Source: Polytrichum commune (taxonomy: Eukaryota; Streptophyta; Polytrichopsida; Polytrichales; Polytrichaceae). Taken from it: a DNA stretch of 64,000 nt. The notes under the pieces were generated by a model, which did not search any database, had not been told where the DNA came from, and was given only the letters and a program-made list of their open reading frames with translations. Shown here piece by piece: positions 1 to 11,978 of this stretch. How positions within the stretch are numbered: position 1 is the stretch's first letter; each line of letters starts with the position of its first letter. A program made the position numbers and the translations under genes. The stretch lies in assembly GCA_950295325.1 (NCBI GenBank), contig OX485804.1:21454001-21518000 (forward strand), given 5' to 3'.

Positions 1-228
1 TGTAATTTGCTAACTACAAGCCTTGCCATATACCACTTGACACTGTCAACTTTCACTCACTTTCCATCAAAATTATCCATTATAATTTACCACGTCATAT
101 ATAAACATTGACCTACACCACCAAAAATAACACACCACCAAGAAAAATAAATATTTATATAGTCTAGGTAGTTCCTCATAGTCCTAACTAGTCAAGAACA
201 TCAAACATGGTTGTTTGGGTAGAACAAC
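1..228. other. Gene-free stretch
   Basis: AT-rich sequence with no supported gene. A 20-base stretch near position 13 (ACAAGCCTTGCCATATACCA) recurs near 30069, so part of this is probably old repeat. Confidence 0.5.
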
Positions 229-366
229 ATAACATTATTCAAATCCATAACATTGTTTAGTGGGACTGGCATATTCCATGGAATATTTCCCACATTTAGT
301 TTGGATGAGAAGAATATTTTGTGAAGAAGTACTATCAGTCCCACTAAACATTGTTATGTTATGAGC
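229..366. repeat. MITE-like element, family A, copy 1
   Basis: The ends are inverted repeats. CATAACATTGTTTAGTGGGA at 246 matches the reverse complement of the sequence ending at 358 with one mismatch. The left side carries the same outer sequence (CATAACATTATTCA) as the copy at 44248, while the right outer end is shortened. A loose fragment of the same end lies near 2472. It has no coding capacity, so it is a non-autonomous DNA transposon remnant whose superfamily I cannot assign. Confidence 0.7.
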
Positions 367-1497
367 AAACTATAGAAACGACATACTATAGTATTGATAA
401 TTTTGAAACAAACCATTGCTTTTTTTGTATATGTGTTTTTCTTTTTCTTTTCTTTTTTTGAGAAGACCAACCCACTCGGGTTCAGATTGGCCATTGAACT
501 TCATCGAATAGCACTAGATTGACACTTGATCCACTCATATTTGATCTGGGCCACCGGGAACAAAATAAACTGAAACACATAAATAAAAAAAATCGGATAG
601 ACTGGATGAGAATTGATCCGGTTTGCGTAGATGGATGAGAACCAAAAGATTTGAACTGCTTTCATCTTAGACCGGAGTTCCAACAATATAAATTCTCTGG
701 TAAATCATCACTCTAACTTAGAAGATACTTCATTACATGTGTCGCATACAATAATAGAAAAGGGGATGTATATATATATATGAAAAGTTTTCTTAGATTG
801 GATTGGGTCTCTTTGAAAGGATCGGACTGAAGTGGACCGGTGTCGAGTGCAATGCCTACTCAAATGTAGTCCAAATTGGAGCAAATGTTTGGATGAGATT
901 GGACTACACCACCAAAAGCTAAAATATAGTCTAGGTTATTTCTCAAAGGTAACTAAAAAGTTAAACATCTAGTAAGGATATCCACGTGAATACTTGCAAA
1001 GAGTCCAAAGCTTGAAGGGGACCTTTTGGAGCCTGGGCTAATCTTTTTGGCAATTATTTGAGTGCCAACCAGTATGTAGTTGTTACATGTCATGGTCATT
1101 GGCCAAGTCTACCAATGCATGAGCTTGGAAACACCTGCACTAGCATCTCATAACCGACAAGGAATGGTGTGGCCATGGAGATTCCGAGGCAACATCATTT
1201 TAAGAATTGCAATTGCAAAGAGTCGTAAACTTGAAGGGGCCCAAATGCTCTTCATGTAGTCTCGACCTTTCTAGGTTCCTTTTCAAGTTTACAATTATGC
1301 AATGACATTTCATGGTGTACCTAATTGTTGTTCCATGGGCTGCATAATCCCTTAGATCGATACTGGTGACGGAACAGATTGAAAAACTCATTTCTCGTCC
1401 AAAATACGTTTATTGTATTCGGGCCTAATCTTGTTTGTTTGTCTTTATAAGAATCGCATGTTTGAAATGGAATGCAAGTTACTGGATGCCAAGGACC
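367..1497. other. Gene-free stretch with short repeats
   Basis: No coding region is supported; open frames are short and unlike known proteins. There is a short TA microsatellite near 769-781. A weak direct repeat of about 35 bp sits at 995-1030 and 1211-1245 (both contain TTGCAAAGAGTC and CTTGAAGGGG). Confidence 0.5.
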
Positions 1498-2045
1498 AAA
1501 CGACCAACTTATGGCCACTTCACACACGAGCCAAGAGCCATGACCATGAAATCGTGAGAGCCCAAAAGAAAGTGTCCAAAGGCCGTCCCAACACACCTCC
1601 AAACTCATGTAGTGCAGTCACGGACTCTCAAGTGTAGTGTGAAGTCATATGTGACCGGGCCCTCAACCAAATGCTATTTCAATGGATGTCTATTCATGCG
1701 GGTTCTCAACACATGATAAAATAGAATAAACCAACGGTTGTGAGCGGTCGGAGTGTCACGGTCTCCCGGTTTTGTGTTAGGCCACCCTCCAAGAGATGGT
1801 TTTTGAAAGTAGTCCAAGTGACCATGAACACATGATCCATTCGATGCCATGTAGGATTCCATGTAGACTTTACATCCATCTTACAGTCACATACTCCATT
1901 GGTCCCTCAAGCGTGGTGTGAAGCGACTTTGGACCGGCTTTGCCTTTTCCACCAATGAGAGTGCTTGAAGTGCAATGGTCACGGGCTCTTAGTCTCGTGT
2001 GTGAAGTGGCCCTTAGATTATGAACACGTGGCCAAAGACCACAAT
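1498..2045. repeat. Foldback element with long imperfect arms
   Basis: The left arm (about 1500-1640) and right arm (about 1910-2045) are inverted copies. GGCCACTTCACACACGAG on the left pairs with CTCGTGTGTGAAGTGGCC on the right, and the similarity continues with interruptions through the AAGAGCC and GTGACCAT blocks. There is no ORF of transposase type. The exact ends and target-site duplications are not clear. Confidence 0.6.
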
Positions 2046-2814
2046 GCAGTTCCCAAATTCATGTGACCAACGACCGAAATTTTAAGACACGTCTATACAG
2101 CTGTACTCGTTCACACGTTTTTAGAAAACCAATGGCCTTTGGCCACTTGACAATCAATGAGATGAAATTGGTGACTACTGAAGACCAATATATTGAGAAT
2201 CAGGAGCCCTGGCCCACAACATAATTGTTGTGGCCAAAGACAAGTGACATCTTGTCTTTACAAGTAGCTAATATATATATATATATATATATATAGGGTA
2301 TCACTTGAATAAAGTGGACCCTTTCTTTCCTCTCATATGGTTTACAAGATTTATGCTAAGTGTCCCTCCCTTAGAAAAAGACATTTTAGCAACACAAATC
2401 TTGATGATTAGGTTGTGAGCATAGTTGATGATTGATCCTTGTTGTTATTCCCTCACATTTGTTTGGTTGATGCATAACATTATTCAATTGAGTTTGTATG
2501 TTGGGTGGGGCCGGGAATAAGCCAAAATTCTATTTGATATTATATTATGAATGTCTCACATACAGTAACACGAGATGATTTGAGACTCGTGATGTTTTAT
2601 CAACTTTAAAAGATAAAACTGAATTACAATCCCACATTCCCACATGGCACCCATTTCAAATTTCAATCTTACTCTAGCAAAACATCATTTAGTTTCTCAA
2701 GATTTCCTTTAACAAGTGGGATGCACAAGATGTTTTGTATGAGCCAATTCTAAAGTCAAATTAGATGCAATGGATTCACAAATCCAAGCATGAGTGGACA
2801 TCCACCACGATTGT
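2046..2814. other. Gene-free stretch with AT microsatellite
   Basis: An (AT)n microsatellite lies at about 2271-2296. A 16-base fragment of the family A MITE end lies near 2472. Nothing in this stretch looks coding. Confidence 0.5.
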
Positions 2815-3245
2815 ATAATTTGCACACTCAACATCTAGTCAATGAACTTTGACCACCTCTAGAATAAGCATATAAGCTTCAAATTTAAAAATTCAAATTC
2901 TCACACATATTATGTACTCTAAATATATGTATAAAGTCTACAAACATTATGTTTAGAAATTCAAATTCCTCATCCATATTGTATTTAATATGGAGAATGC
3001 AAAAGAAATTTCCCCAACTTGGGAACTTCAACTTTATAACCGTTAAATCTTCTTAAATTTTGTTGAAAGGAAGAGGTTTTTCCTCCCTGATTTTCATAAT
3101 GAAGTGGGTTTCTACATACAAGTGAGCAACCCTAAATATGTATTGGTGATATAATCAGCTGAATTGCCCCCAACATCGTGGGTGGTATGAAAGTTTCAAG
3201 GTCATTGGAATACTTCGTAGGCAAGCAAGGGCTAATAAGTTACGT
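2815..3245 (+). repeat. Dispersed repeat D, copy 1 (5' truncated)
   Basis: It shares ordered blocks with 48650-49150, 55843-56290 and 60533-61012. These include GACCACCTCTAGAATAAGCA, a TTCTCAAATTTTG-like block, TGGTTTCCACATACAA, and a final block resembling ATCAAGGGTGGTATG followed by GGCAAGCAAGGGCTAA. This copy lacks the upstream block (TTTAGTAGTGTGGGCAACAC) found in the other three. No ORF is conserved between copies, so it behaves like a solo LTR or other non-coding repeat; which one is unknown. Confidence 0.65.
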
Positions 3246-3810
3246 CCATTCTTTGGCAGCTGTAACCAACTCCATCCTCTCACCACTAACGTCACAAGAC
3301 ATGCTCAACTTGCAAGTGGCTGTGTAATTCAACTAATAAAGTACACTAAATATGAATGCAAACACTAAATATCAACAACCCTCTGAGAGTAAGTAACATT
3401 AAATGTAAACTCAAACACTAAATATCAACTATGGTAATATGTGGAAGTTACATGTTTGAATTTAGTGCTAGTAAAGATATGATTCTTTTTTTAACAATAA
3501 TAAAAGAAGAATTCCAACATATCTTCTAACATATCTTCTAACACTAATTGTCAAAAAATTAAAAATTAGTGTTGAGCGGAGTAAGGCGGTAACAACATTA
3601 AATATAATCAACATATCCTATTTAGTGTAGTTCTCAGGTGCACAGTGGTGTATAATGTACATACATAGTGTAATTACACTCGGAGGTCTCCAAGGCTCTG
3701 ACGTACTCTGACCTCCTGATGGGTCCAATGGCGGACGAGGCCTGACTGCAAAGCCTGACTGCCTTTAATCATGCAGTGGGGACCAGGTGTGTCAGGGCCT
3801 TGAAAGAGAC
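3246..3810. other. Gene-free stretch
   Basis: Contains several ACACTAAATAT direct repeats (about 3345-3440), suggesting decayed MITE sequence. No gene is supported. Confidence 0.45.
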
Positions 3811-4452
3811 ACAGATATTGTTGAGGATTTGGGCACAGTTACTGGTGCTGCACTTGAAAGTTAACTGTTACCGGGTTCTAACTTTGTCTCTGCGGAATTT
3901 TGTCATTCCTCGATCTGCAACTTTCATGCACCTGCTATGCTATCCGCTAGAGCACCTGATATGCACAGATATTGTTGAGGAATCGGCGCGGTCACAGTTA
4001 CTGGTGCTGCAGTTAAAAGTTAAACTGGGTTCTAACTTTTCTCTGAGGAATTTTGTCATTTCTCTGCAACTTTCATGCACCTGATATGCTATCTGCTAGA
4101 GCACCTGATATGCACAGATATTGTTGAGGAATCGGTCACAGTTACTGGTGCTGCAGTTAAAAGTTAAACTGGGTTCTAACTTTTCTCTGAGGAATTTTGT
4201 CATTTCTCTGCAACTTTCGTGCACCTGATACGCTATCAACTAGAGCACCTGATATGCACAGATATTGTTGAGGAATTGGTCACAGTTACTGGTGCTGCAG
4301 TTAAAGTTAACTGTTACCGGGTTATAACTTTGTCTCTGAGGATTTGTGTCATTCCTCTGCAACTTTCGTGCACCTGAGATGCTAGCAGCTAGAGCACCTG
4401 ATAAGCTGGGAGCTAGAGCACCTGATAAGTTAGCAGCTAGAGCACCTGATTT
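3811..4452. repeat. Tandem repeat array, four ~150 bp units plus ~25 bp subunits
   Basis: The phrase ACAGATATTGTTGAGGA begins units at 3811, 3965, 4114 and 4258, giving periods of 154, 149 and 144 bp. Units share GTTACTGGTGCTGCA, a TCTGAGGAATTTTGTCAT block and GCACCTGATATGC. From about 4376 the array changes to 24-25 bp units built on AGCTAGAGCACCTGATA. Long frames across it reflect the repeat rather than a conserved protein. Confidence 0.85.
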
Positions 4453-4849
4453 GCTGTGTAGTTTTCCAGTTTAGGAGACAGGACGTCAGAGTAAGTTATC
4501 TATCTATCCTTCCTCTGGCATTGAACAGGCCCTGCTGCTCCTTGCTGCACACTTGTTTCTTGGTCTACTTCGTTATACTGTGGCCTCTAGGTGTATCCGG
4601 ACTACAGGTAAATATATTTTGGTAACTTAGATTGCTCTGATCTAGACTTTCCCCACTGATAAGAGTAAAGACAAATGATCACAGTGAGTATGTAAAGGAT
4701 GGGCATGCTCAGTTAGTATTAATTAAGAACTTAATTACACAATGAATCTGCTGTACCACCATGTCACCAGTATTGACAGTCCTGTAACAAAAAAATCATG
4801 TGCTCAGTTGTTTCCAGACTTCAATTTGCACTTCATACCACTATGCTGA
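4453..4849. other. Gene-free stretch
   Basis: Unique-looking AT-rich sequence. I see no ORF, RNA gene or repeat worth naming. Confidence 0.4.
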
Positions 4850-5044
4850 TTATCCCAATTAGTGTGTGTTATTATATGGAGTTACACAGTGTTATAACTA
4901 TTTAGTGAGAATGTAATATTTATCAAGCAAAGTCAACTATGTTTTATTATGTCCGAACAACCTATTGAAATTTGGTAGAAAACATTGAACTCTTGAGTAA
5001 GATCTTATTGCACTACAATTTGTAACATGCACTAATTGGGATAA
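4850..5044. repeat. MITE family B, copy 1
   Basis: Ends are inverted repeats: TTATCCCAATTAGTGTGTGT at the left and GCACTAATTGGGATAA at the right. The interior aligns along its length, in opposite orientation, with 34762-34967. It is about 195 bp and non-coding. Target-site duplications are not clear. Confidence 0.75.
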
Positions 5045-6937
5045 TTAGTGTAGTAGAAAGAAAAAAAAAAGTTACATATCTATGTTTACTAATTTATTTT
5101 CTACTATGAGTATCTTAGAGGTTATGAATACTATTCTCAAATTTTTTTTTATAAATTCAATTGTCCACTTAAGGTAGAGGGTAAAAAACCATCCCTTTAA
5201 GTGATGAATAAAATATACAAATATTCAGGAATGTGATAAAATTAAAAGGTTTTATTGTTACTGAGTGAAAGAAGATACACATGCAACGAAGTATGCCTTC
5301 TTTGGATTTAAAGTGCAAAAGTGATAATGGGTTCAAAGCTTCATTGATAGATTACCCAAGAAGTGTAGGAGAACATGATGTTAAGGTGGTGGAGATTCAT
5401 AGAATGAAATTGTACTTATTGCACAAGAGTTTATGAAGTTGGTTTAGGTGGGGTGTTAGTTTTAAGACCCCCTACCTTAGACCTTTGGCATGTCACTCAT
5501 ACAATTGAAAACCTTTGGTTTAGAAACCAGGCAGTACCTAGACGATGAAAGTTTGAAGGCAATGTCTTTGTTCCTAAGAGGTCTAAACATCCCAGAGATG
5601 GAACTCCCAACTTCATATGGATAGACATCTTTTTGGTGATTTGTTTCCCATAAGTAACTTAATTCTTGAAACTATCTATTATCATTGAAAGCTTGATCAC
5701 AAAAATGTATCAATGGTTATCTTCTAGTTTCTTACAAGTGTTGATATCTGACAAGACATTCTCATAGTTTTGGTACTTGGAGAACCTGTAGGATTATATA
5801 TTTATTTCTCTTGTGTTCAAATGAGAGCTTCACTTCCTTGTCAATTGACATGCAAGACCATGAGGACGGACATATTTCAGTTCTGTACATTCAAATCTAC
5901 TAAGCCAACATTAGGTGACTCAACATTCCCAAAAATCTTGGAGTTAGAACATGTAATATTTGCTACTTCCTCCACTCAATGGTATTTATAAATTTAGCCG
6001 CCTCTATTAATTTTCTAGTCAAAACATTATGAGATTTGTATTCATGGTAAATTCTTGAACAATTACTTTTGACTCTAAGAGGATACAAAATGTTCTAAAA
6101 AGTTTAGCATATCATGTATGTGACCCTTTGATCATTAATATGTAACATAAGCATAGACCTTATAATTTATTGAGAATACTAATGCCAAGTATCATGTGGT
6201 TACACTAACGATCAAATTGTTGACCTTAAGTGCAATGATTAGGAATGCATTGGGAAAAAACATTCATAATTGTTGGCTATATGCTCATAAATCACTTTGT
6301 ATTGACAAAGTCGTCGAATTGTGACGCAGGGGATGAAAAGTATTTGCCTTACAAATTAGCACATATGAATTTTTGGAAGATATGAGGCACATTTGGATGA
6401 AATAAAGTCTTTTTGGATAATTCACCCTTGGTCAAAGCTGCATAAAATGAATGTGCCTAACTTGATTACTTATCTTAGTTAGACACCTATGTTTAAATGG
6501 TGTGTGGTTGGGTGTGGATCAAAGAATAAACACCAAAAACATACGTGTTTAAAATAAATTGGGCTATGTGCCCAAATATGTAACAATTCTAGGCTCAACA
6601 ATCAACATAATTGTGGAGGGAACTTGCCTTGTCATTTTATAACAAGCACTTGCTTTTAAAATACCATGAAATGTTGCTAAATTTCGTATCTCATTCGAAG
6701 ATTTAGGATAAGTCCCTACTCTTTTAATTGAAGTTGAGAATCATGTTGGAATTATGGAAAACAACAATAACTAACCATTTTAGACACAATTACCCTACTA
6801 AAAATGTAAACTTGAGATAAGTTTATAGAACATGGTTGAGGGACAAGACCTAAACTCTCATGTCGGAGGTGGACGTCTTTTGAAGACTATATTAGCCATG
6901 TTAAGAATGAGATTCTAAATATAATATTGATGATAAT
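5045..6937. other. Gene-free stretch
   Basis: AT-rich with no supported gene. The longest frame (73 codons at 5770) has no recognisable domain and no intron or promoter context. Confidence 0.45.
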
Positions 6938-7327
6938 TTAGGGCCGGTTCACACTATGGCCAAACTTCAAGAGGAGAAGCGTTTGGACCAATGAAAATGC
7001 AGAAATGTCCAAAGTCCGTCCTCTTGGCCTTCACACTAGAGGCCGAAGTCCAAAGGACGTCGCCTCCAAAAGAGCCTAGGTGGGAGCACTCTTAGAAAGT
7101 TATGGCGCCAAGAGTTCGGCCTCTCGAGCAAAGTTTGGGTCGAGCAAAATGCTCGACCCAAACTTCCGTCGAGAGGCCGAACTTTTTTTTCATTAAAATA
7201 TTCAAAATCTGACAATGGATTATTTTAATATACTTTTTCAGCCCAAAGGCTTCTCCTCTCGACATAGTTTGGTCCAGAAAAGTGACGCTTTTCCTCTCGA
7301 CTTGGGCATAGTGTGAACCGGCCCTAA
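6938..7327. repeat. 390 bp MITE with nested hairpin
   Basis: The ends are near-perfect terminal inverted repeats: TTAGGGCCGGTTCACACTAT at the left and ATAGTGTGAACCGGCCCTAA at the right. Inside, 7114-7182 is a second inverted repeat whose outer arms are GTTCGGCCTCTCG / CGAGAGGCCGAAC. Its inner arms are AAGTTTGGGTCGAGC / GCTCGACCCAAACTT, with a short loop. There is no transposase. I find no clear target-site duplication, so the superfamily is open; the GGGCC ends fit PIF/Harbinger-like or hAT-like elements. Confidence 0.85.
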
Positions 7328-9151
7328 GTATCGTCAACCTATGATGACAAAACAAAGATAAGATGAACCAAATCAACAAGAATGTGCTTGTTTAGTGTTG
7401 GCATCCAAAAGTCTGTGTAGTCCACAATTATTTGGAACTTATTTGGACTTCTGTACGTATGTATATTTTCGTGTGGACCACATTAAATAGTGCACTACAT
7501 TATTTCATACAATTAGAATAGAATATGTCAATGCTAAAGAGTTTATAATACTATCAAATCTTCCCATTCTTAACAAATTTGATGAGCTTTGAAGAAGAAA
7601 ATTATCTTCAAGTTCTGAAGATTCTAAGCCCACATTAACTCTTGGATCATACTAATTTCACCTGAGCAGTGGATGAAAGCTGTAGAGTACTAAAGGTGTG
7701 ATGGAAATAACAACACACCTAGTTGAGTAAACAAACGGACAGGCATAGAGTTGTGCACCTGTCACTATTGAAGTTAACAAGCTCCAGAGAAGATATAAGA
7801 TTTCACCAAGATATGTTACTGACCTTCTTCTACCTATCTACATCTCAGCCTCCTCAAGAATAAAAGCCATGCGATCTCAAACAGCTTCAACACTCTCACA
7901 TAGTTTGCCATAGTCCTCTTTTTGTCGAGTAGCCAAGAGTTCCAACTCCTTCTACCAAGGCAAGAGTTGCAAACTCAGTTCTTAGCTAGGTTTTAGAGCA
8001 GGATGTGTGACGAAGTTGTTTGTGATTGAGCTTTGATCCTGGAATGCACAGTTGATCCAACTTAGAAGTTCATGTAGAATCAGCTGTTTCTTTAAGTCTT
8101 GAGAGCTAACATTGACAACTTTCTTGCAAGTTCCAATACAAAGTTCAAGGATTAGTGTTGGGCTGGTGTCAGTTTTGCCAAAGGTAGGTCTTAACGGGCT
8201 GCTAATTCCATTATTCACTTCCTCAACAGGGCTTATGCATCAGAGGGGGGGTGGCATTTGGTGAGGATGTTTTTGGGTTCGTAAGTGAGCATTACATGCA
8301 TGTGATAGAAGGCTTACATTCACTATGTTGTGTGTCATCTGTGAATTAGAAAGCTGCAAGGGTTTGTCTCTCTAGATCTCCTGGCCATGGCCTCCAACAG
8401 ACTCTGCCCCCCACCCAAGGTTATGTGTGTCTTAGTGTCTTTTGAAATCTGTGTGAGCCCAATATGAGCAAGCCTCATTTTTAGCTTGTGATTAACTCAA
8501 ATCTGCATTAGCTTAAGCGCCAACCACTATTCTTCACTAAGTAGCTGGGAAATTGAAATCCTTATCCAGGTTTGCTTTGACTTCTCTGTGGGGTTGTGCC
8601 TATGTGTTGGAGACATCTCAAGCGAGGCATTCTCCTCCCTTGGCATGGTTTTGAAATGATGTACTGTGAGTTCTTGCACACCTTGCATTGCTGTTATAGC
8701 CATGTAAGTGTGTTTGATTTGTATTGACATGGGTATGTTTGGTATGTACTGAAGATTTCTTACACTTGGAAAGTCATACACCAATTTCAGAGGAAGTTTG
8801 TGCAGTTTCAGTATGACAAGGCTTCATGTTGGTGCTAAGAGCAGGTCTTAATCTGAGACATTGGTGTTGGTTTTTAGCCTTTCTCTTAAGGCAGGTTTGG
8901 GGCTTGGACAATAGTATGGGCTGGTTTATCATCCACTTTATCAGTAGGGCCATGCTAGCAGTAGCAGTAGCAGGTGGCGTCTGCTGAGGACTTCTTTGGG
9001 TGGGGTAATTGAGCATTATAGACATGTGGTTTGAGACCTAGCTTTGTATCCCCATTTCTTTCATTATATACTAGATATTATTTGTGAGGAGCCCTACTAA
9101 GGCTGTAGCAAGACATCCTTGTGGTATTACCAAGTCATGAGAGCAATGAGA
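7328..9151. other. Gene-free stretch with diverged duplication
   Basis: About 8140-8310 and 8830-9040 look like old copies of one another. Both contain a GGGCTGGT block, then a CCATTATTCACTT / CCACTTTATCAGT block, then TTTGGG..GTAA..TGAGCATTA..ACATG in the same order. No frame is conserved and no gene is supported. Confidence 0.4.
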
Positions 9152-9850
9152 CAAGCTGGAGGAAAGTAAGGAGGTTTTCCGCAAGGAGTGTAATTATGCA
9201 TGAAGAAGTTCCTTCGAGCTTTACTTGCTTGTTGTACTTCTTCACATACTTACGCTTCTAGCGGAAGACCTCCATGATTAGCAAGCTGGAGGGAAGTAAG
9301 GAGGCTTTTCGCAAGGAGCGTAAATATGCATGAAGAAGTTCCTTCGAGCTTTTACTTGCTTGTTGTACTTCTTCACATACTTACGCTTCTAGCGGAAGGC
9401 CTTCATGATCAACAAGCTGGAGGAAAGTAAGGAGGTTTTTCGCAAGAAGCGTAAATATGCATGAAGAAGGTCCCTCGAGCTTTACTTGCTTGTTGTACTT
9501 CTTCACATACTTACGCCTCTAGCGGAAGACCTCCATGATCGGCAAGCTGGAGGAAAGTAGGGACGTTTTTCGCAAGAAGTGTAATTATGCATGAAGAAGT
9601 TCCCTTGAGCTTTACTTGCTTGTTGTACTTCTTCACATACTTACGCTTCTAGCGGAAGACCTCCATGATGGTACCACAAGCAAAGGAAGACCTCCATGAT
9701 CGGCAAGTTGGAGTAAAAGTAAGGAGGTTTTTCGCAAGGAGTGTAAATATGCATGAAGAAGTTCCCTTGAGCTTTACCTGCTTGTTGTACTTCTTCACAT
9801 ACTTACGCTTCTAGCGGAAGACCTCCATGATGGTTCCACAAGCAGACGGA
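9152..9850. repeat. Tandem array of five ~130 bp foldback units
   Basis: Units start at 9152, 9282, 9413, 9543 and 9704 (phrase CAAGCTGGAGGAAAGTA, slightly varied), giving periods of 130, 131, 130 and 161 bp. Each unit is itself an imperfect inverted repeat. Its first part (GGAGGTTTTTCGCAAGAAGC, then ..ATGAAGAAG) pairs with its last part (ACTTCTTCACATACTTACGC, then ..GGAAGACCTCC). The last interval holds an extra short copy of the end block. Non-coding. Confidence 0.9.
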
Positions 9851-10129
9851 GGTGTCATTTAGCCAGTTAAGCCGAGGGTGTGGAAACAATCAACTACCCA
9901 AGCAAAATCCAATTATCGGGTGGTCATGTGCTTACTTGCTCCAACACAATGCAGGTACTTGCAATCTCGTTGTTGATGCTTGAATGTGATGCAATTTTTG
10001 ACAAGATTATTGTTTATAGTTTGTGATATGCATTCGCATCTTATATCCCAATATTTGTTCAATAACTTTGCCAGGTCTAAAGAACAGGTTTAGCCAGTGA
10101 TAGGTTTTGATACTGAGGTCATCTATTGC
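9851..10129. other. Spacer between tandem arrays
   Basis: Unique-looking sequence with no ORF or repeat of note. Confidence 0.4.
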
Positions 10130-10480
10130 GGATGGGCTCAAGGACCCAAGTCTTGTGTTATGGCAATATCACTTTGGTGTCATCAAATTTCATGGGGATA
10201 GGTGAGTGTCTAAATAATTAACAAAAAAGTTTTGAGGTTGATATAATCCTGGAGGCTGTTGCTGATACATTGAAGGATTTTAGTTTTATGTTATGGCAAT
10301 AACACTATGTTCTCATCAAGTTTCAAAGTTGATGGTGGAGCTTTCAGATTGAATGGTGGCTCATCCTACCAACTGCAAACTTACAAGAAAGTTGGAGGTC
10401 AATTTGATCCTGGAGTCTATTACTGACACACCTCAAGGATCCCAGTAAGCGTTATGGCAATAACACTTTGTTCGCATCAC
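10130..10480. repeat. Degenerate tandem repeat, about three units of 130-165 bp
   Basis: The phrase GTTATGGCAATAACACTTTG or a close variant occurs near 10157, 10290 and 10451. Each occurrence is followed by a TTC/TCATCA block and preceded by a CAAGGA-like block. Non-coding. Confidence 0.6.
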
Positions 10481-11654
10481 ACACAAGGGCGAGCGTTGCA
10501 TCAACTTCCAAGTAGCAACAGTCTGTTGTGAATGTATTGTTGAAACTGTTTTTTGTCCTTAATAGCATACCTGAACAGTTGTACAGTACAGCTCAAGATT
10601 CTGTAATATTTTGTTTTTTGGGAATAGAAACAAACCAAAAGACCTGTAGGAGCATCAAGGGGTAACTTTGGAAACCTGGGTCAAGTTTATCCTTGATGAC
10701 AGGAACATAGCATGAAAGTGCAGACAGTAATTTCCTCACCAGTGGTTCACTGAATGTGAGCCTGTTGATATTATTGTATAGAGTTTGTCACTGCCCAATT
10801 GTTCACTGGGCATAAACTCGTCTTTTTAAATTTGAAGGCAGCAGTTCTCCATCAGGAAGAGCCTCAAGTTTTTGTTCCTCGCAACTTTCTTTATTTCTTA
10901 CCACCATCTGTATCATGTGCAAGCAATTGAATATTCTTGGGCTTACCCTTGATGCCCTTGGGTTTGTGGTTGTGTGTTGATAAAAAATCAGAATGATGAG
11001 ATTCTTCTTTGCATGTGTGCATCCCAATTGTTAGATTAATCTGTAAGTTAGCAATTTGCATCTGGAACACTATATTCGTTATTTGGAGACTTTGGAAAGT
11101 CTCAAAATAAATTGGACCCATAGTTTCGGATGCGAATATTGTGAACGTAGGGAACATCGGGAACATCGGGAACAATTACATCATAATGTTTTAGAAATCC
11201 ATATGCGATGGAACTATATATATTACTAAATATAGTAAGTATGGGGATGAGAATCAAATCACACAATTACACGATTATTTGTTTTTTTGGGATTGTGTTG
11301 AACAAAAGTAATGAATCCATAAATAGCCATCTAATTTTATATGTATTGACTCTTGGAATCGCATCCGAAACATAAAGCTCTTGGCCTATTGTGGTTGAAT
11401 TGAATGGCACATCCCAACTGCAACAATACTTAAAATAAATTGACAATGTTAATTGGAATTTACAAATTAACATAATATGCAATATTAAATAGTTTGGATT
11501 CCACATCCGTAAATATAAACATATACTAGAAAACATTTGATAGCGCATGGGAAGGGTGATTCCACATCCGTAAATCAATACAGTCATGCAATGATATTAT
11601 ACTAGTTGTAATCTATAAAATGTGTCTAATATAATATTCAACCCCAATGTCATA
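10481..11654. other. Gene-free stretch with degenerate CCGTAA half-sites
   Basis: No gene is supported. Short phrases resembling one arm of the palindrome found further right occur here: GATTCCACATCCGTAAAT near 11498 and 11559, and a TTTCGGATGCGAA phrase near 11122. They are not paired into palindromes. Confidence 0.45.
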
Positions 11655-11923
11655 TACCGTAACACAATAGCTGGTTCGTCCCCTGGCGAACGAATATTTA
11701 TTTATTTTGAAAAAATAAGGTTCGCCTCTCAAAAAACTGAATTTCTCAATTTTCATTTTTAGCAAAAAAATCAGTAAAAATGACCTTAAATGGCTTAGAA
11801 ACACCAAAAGATTGCAAAAATTAATTAATTTTATTTTCGTTTTTCTATCTTCATAATTTCATAATTTTTACGTTTTTTATTTTTAGAATTATTTTTGAAC
11901 GAACCAGCTATGGTACTACGGTA
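11655..11923. repeat. 269 bp MITE-like element E, left copy
   Basis: Reverse-complement comparison with 40941-41210 shows one difference by eye, a run of 7 versus 8 A. The element has its own ~25 bp terminal inverted repeats, TACCGTAACACAATAGCTGG at one end and TACCGTAGTACCATAGCTGG (reverse complement) at the other. If TA is taken as a target duplication, the element proper starts CCGTA, as in Tc1/mariner-type MITEs. It is AT-rich, non-coding and ends 55 bp from the stop codon of the DUF7869-type gene. Confidence 0.85.
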
Positions 11924-11978
11924 TTAATGACAAACAAATACACATTTCAACTAACTTTGGTCCCGACGTACATCAATA

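Noticed and set aside
6938-7327. Assignment of the 390 bp MITE to PIF/Harbinger
   Set aside because: The TTA and TAA at the two edges are inverted, not directly repeated, so they are not a target-site duplication. The superfamily is left open.
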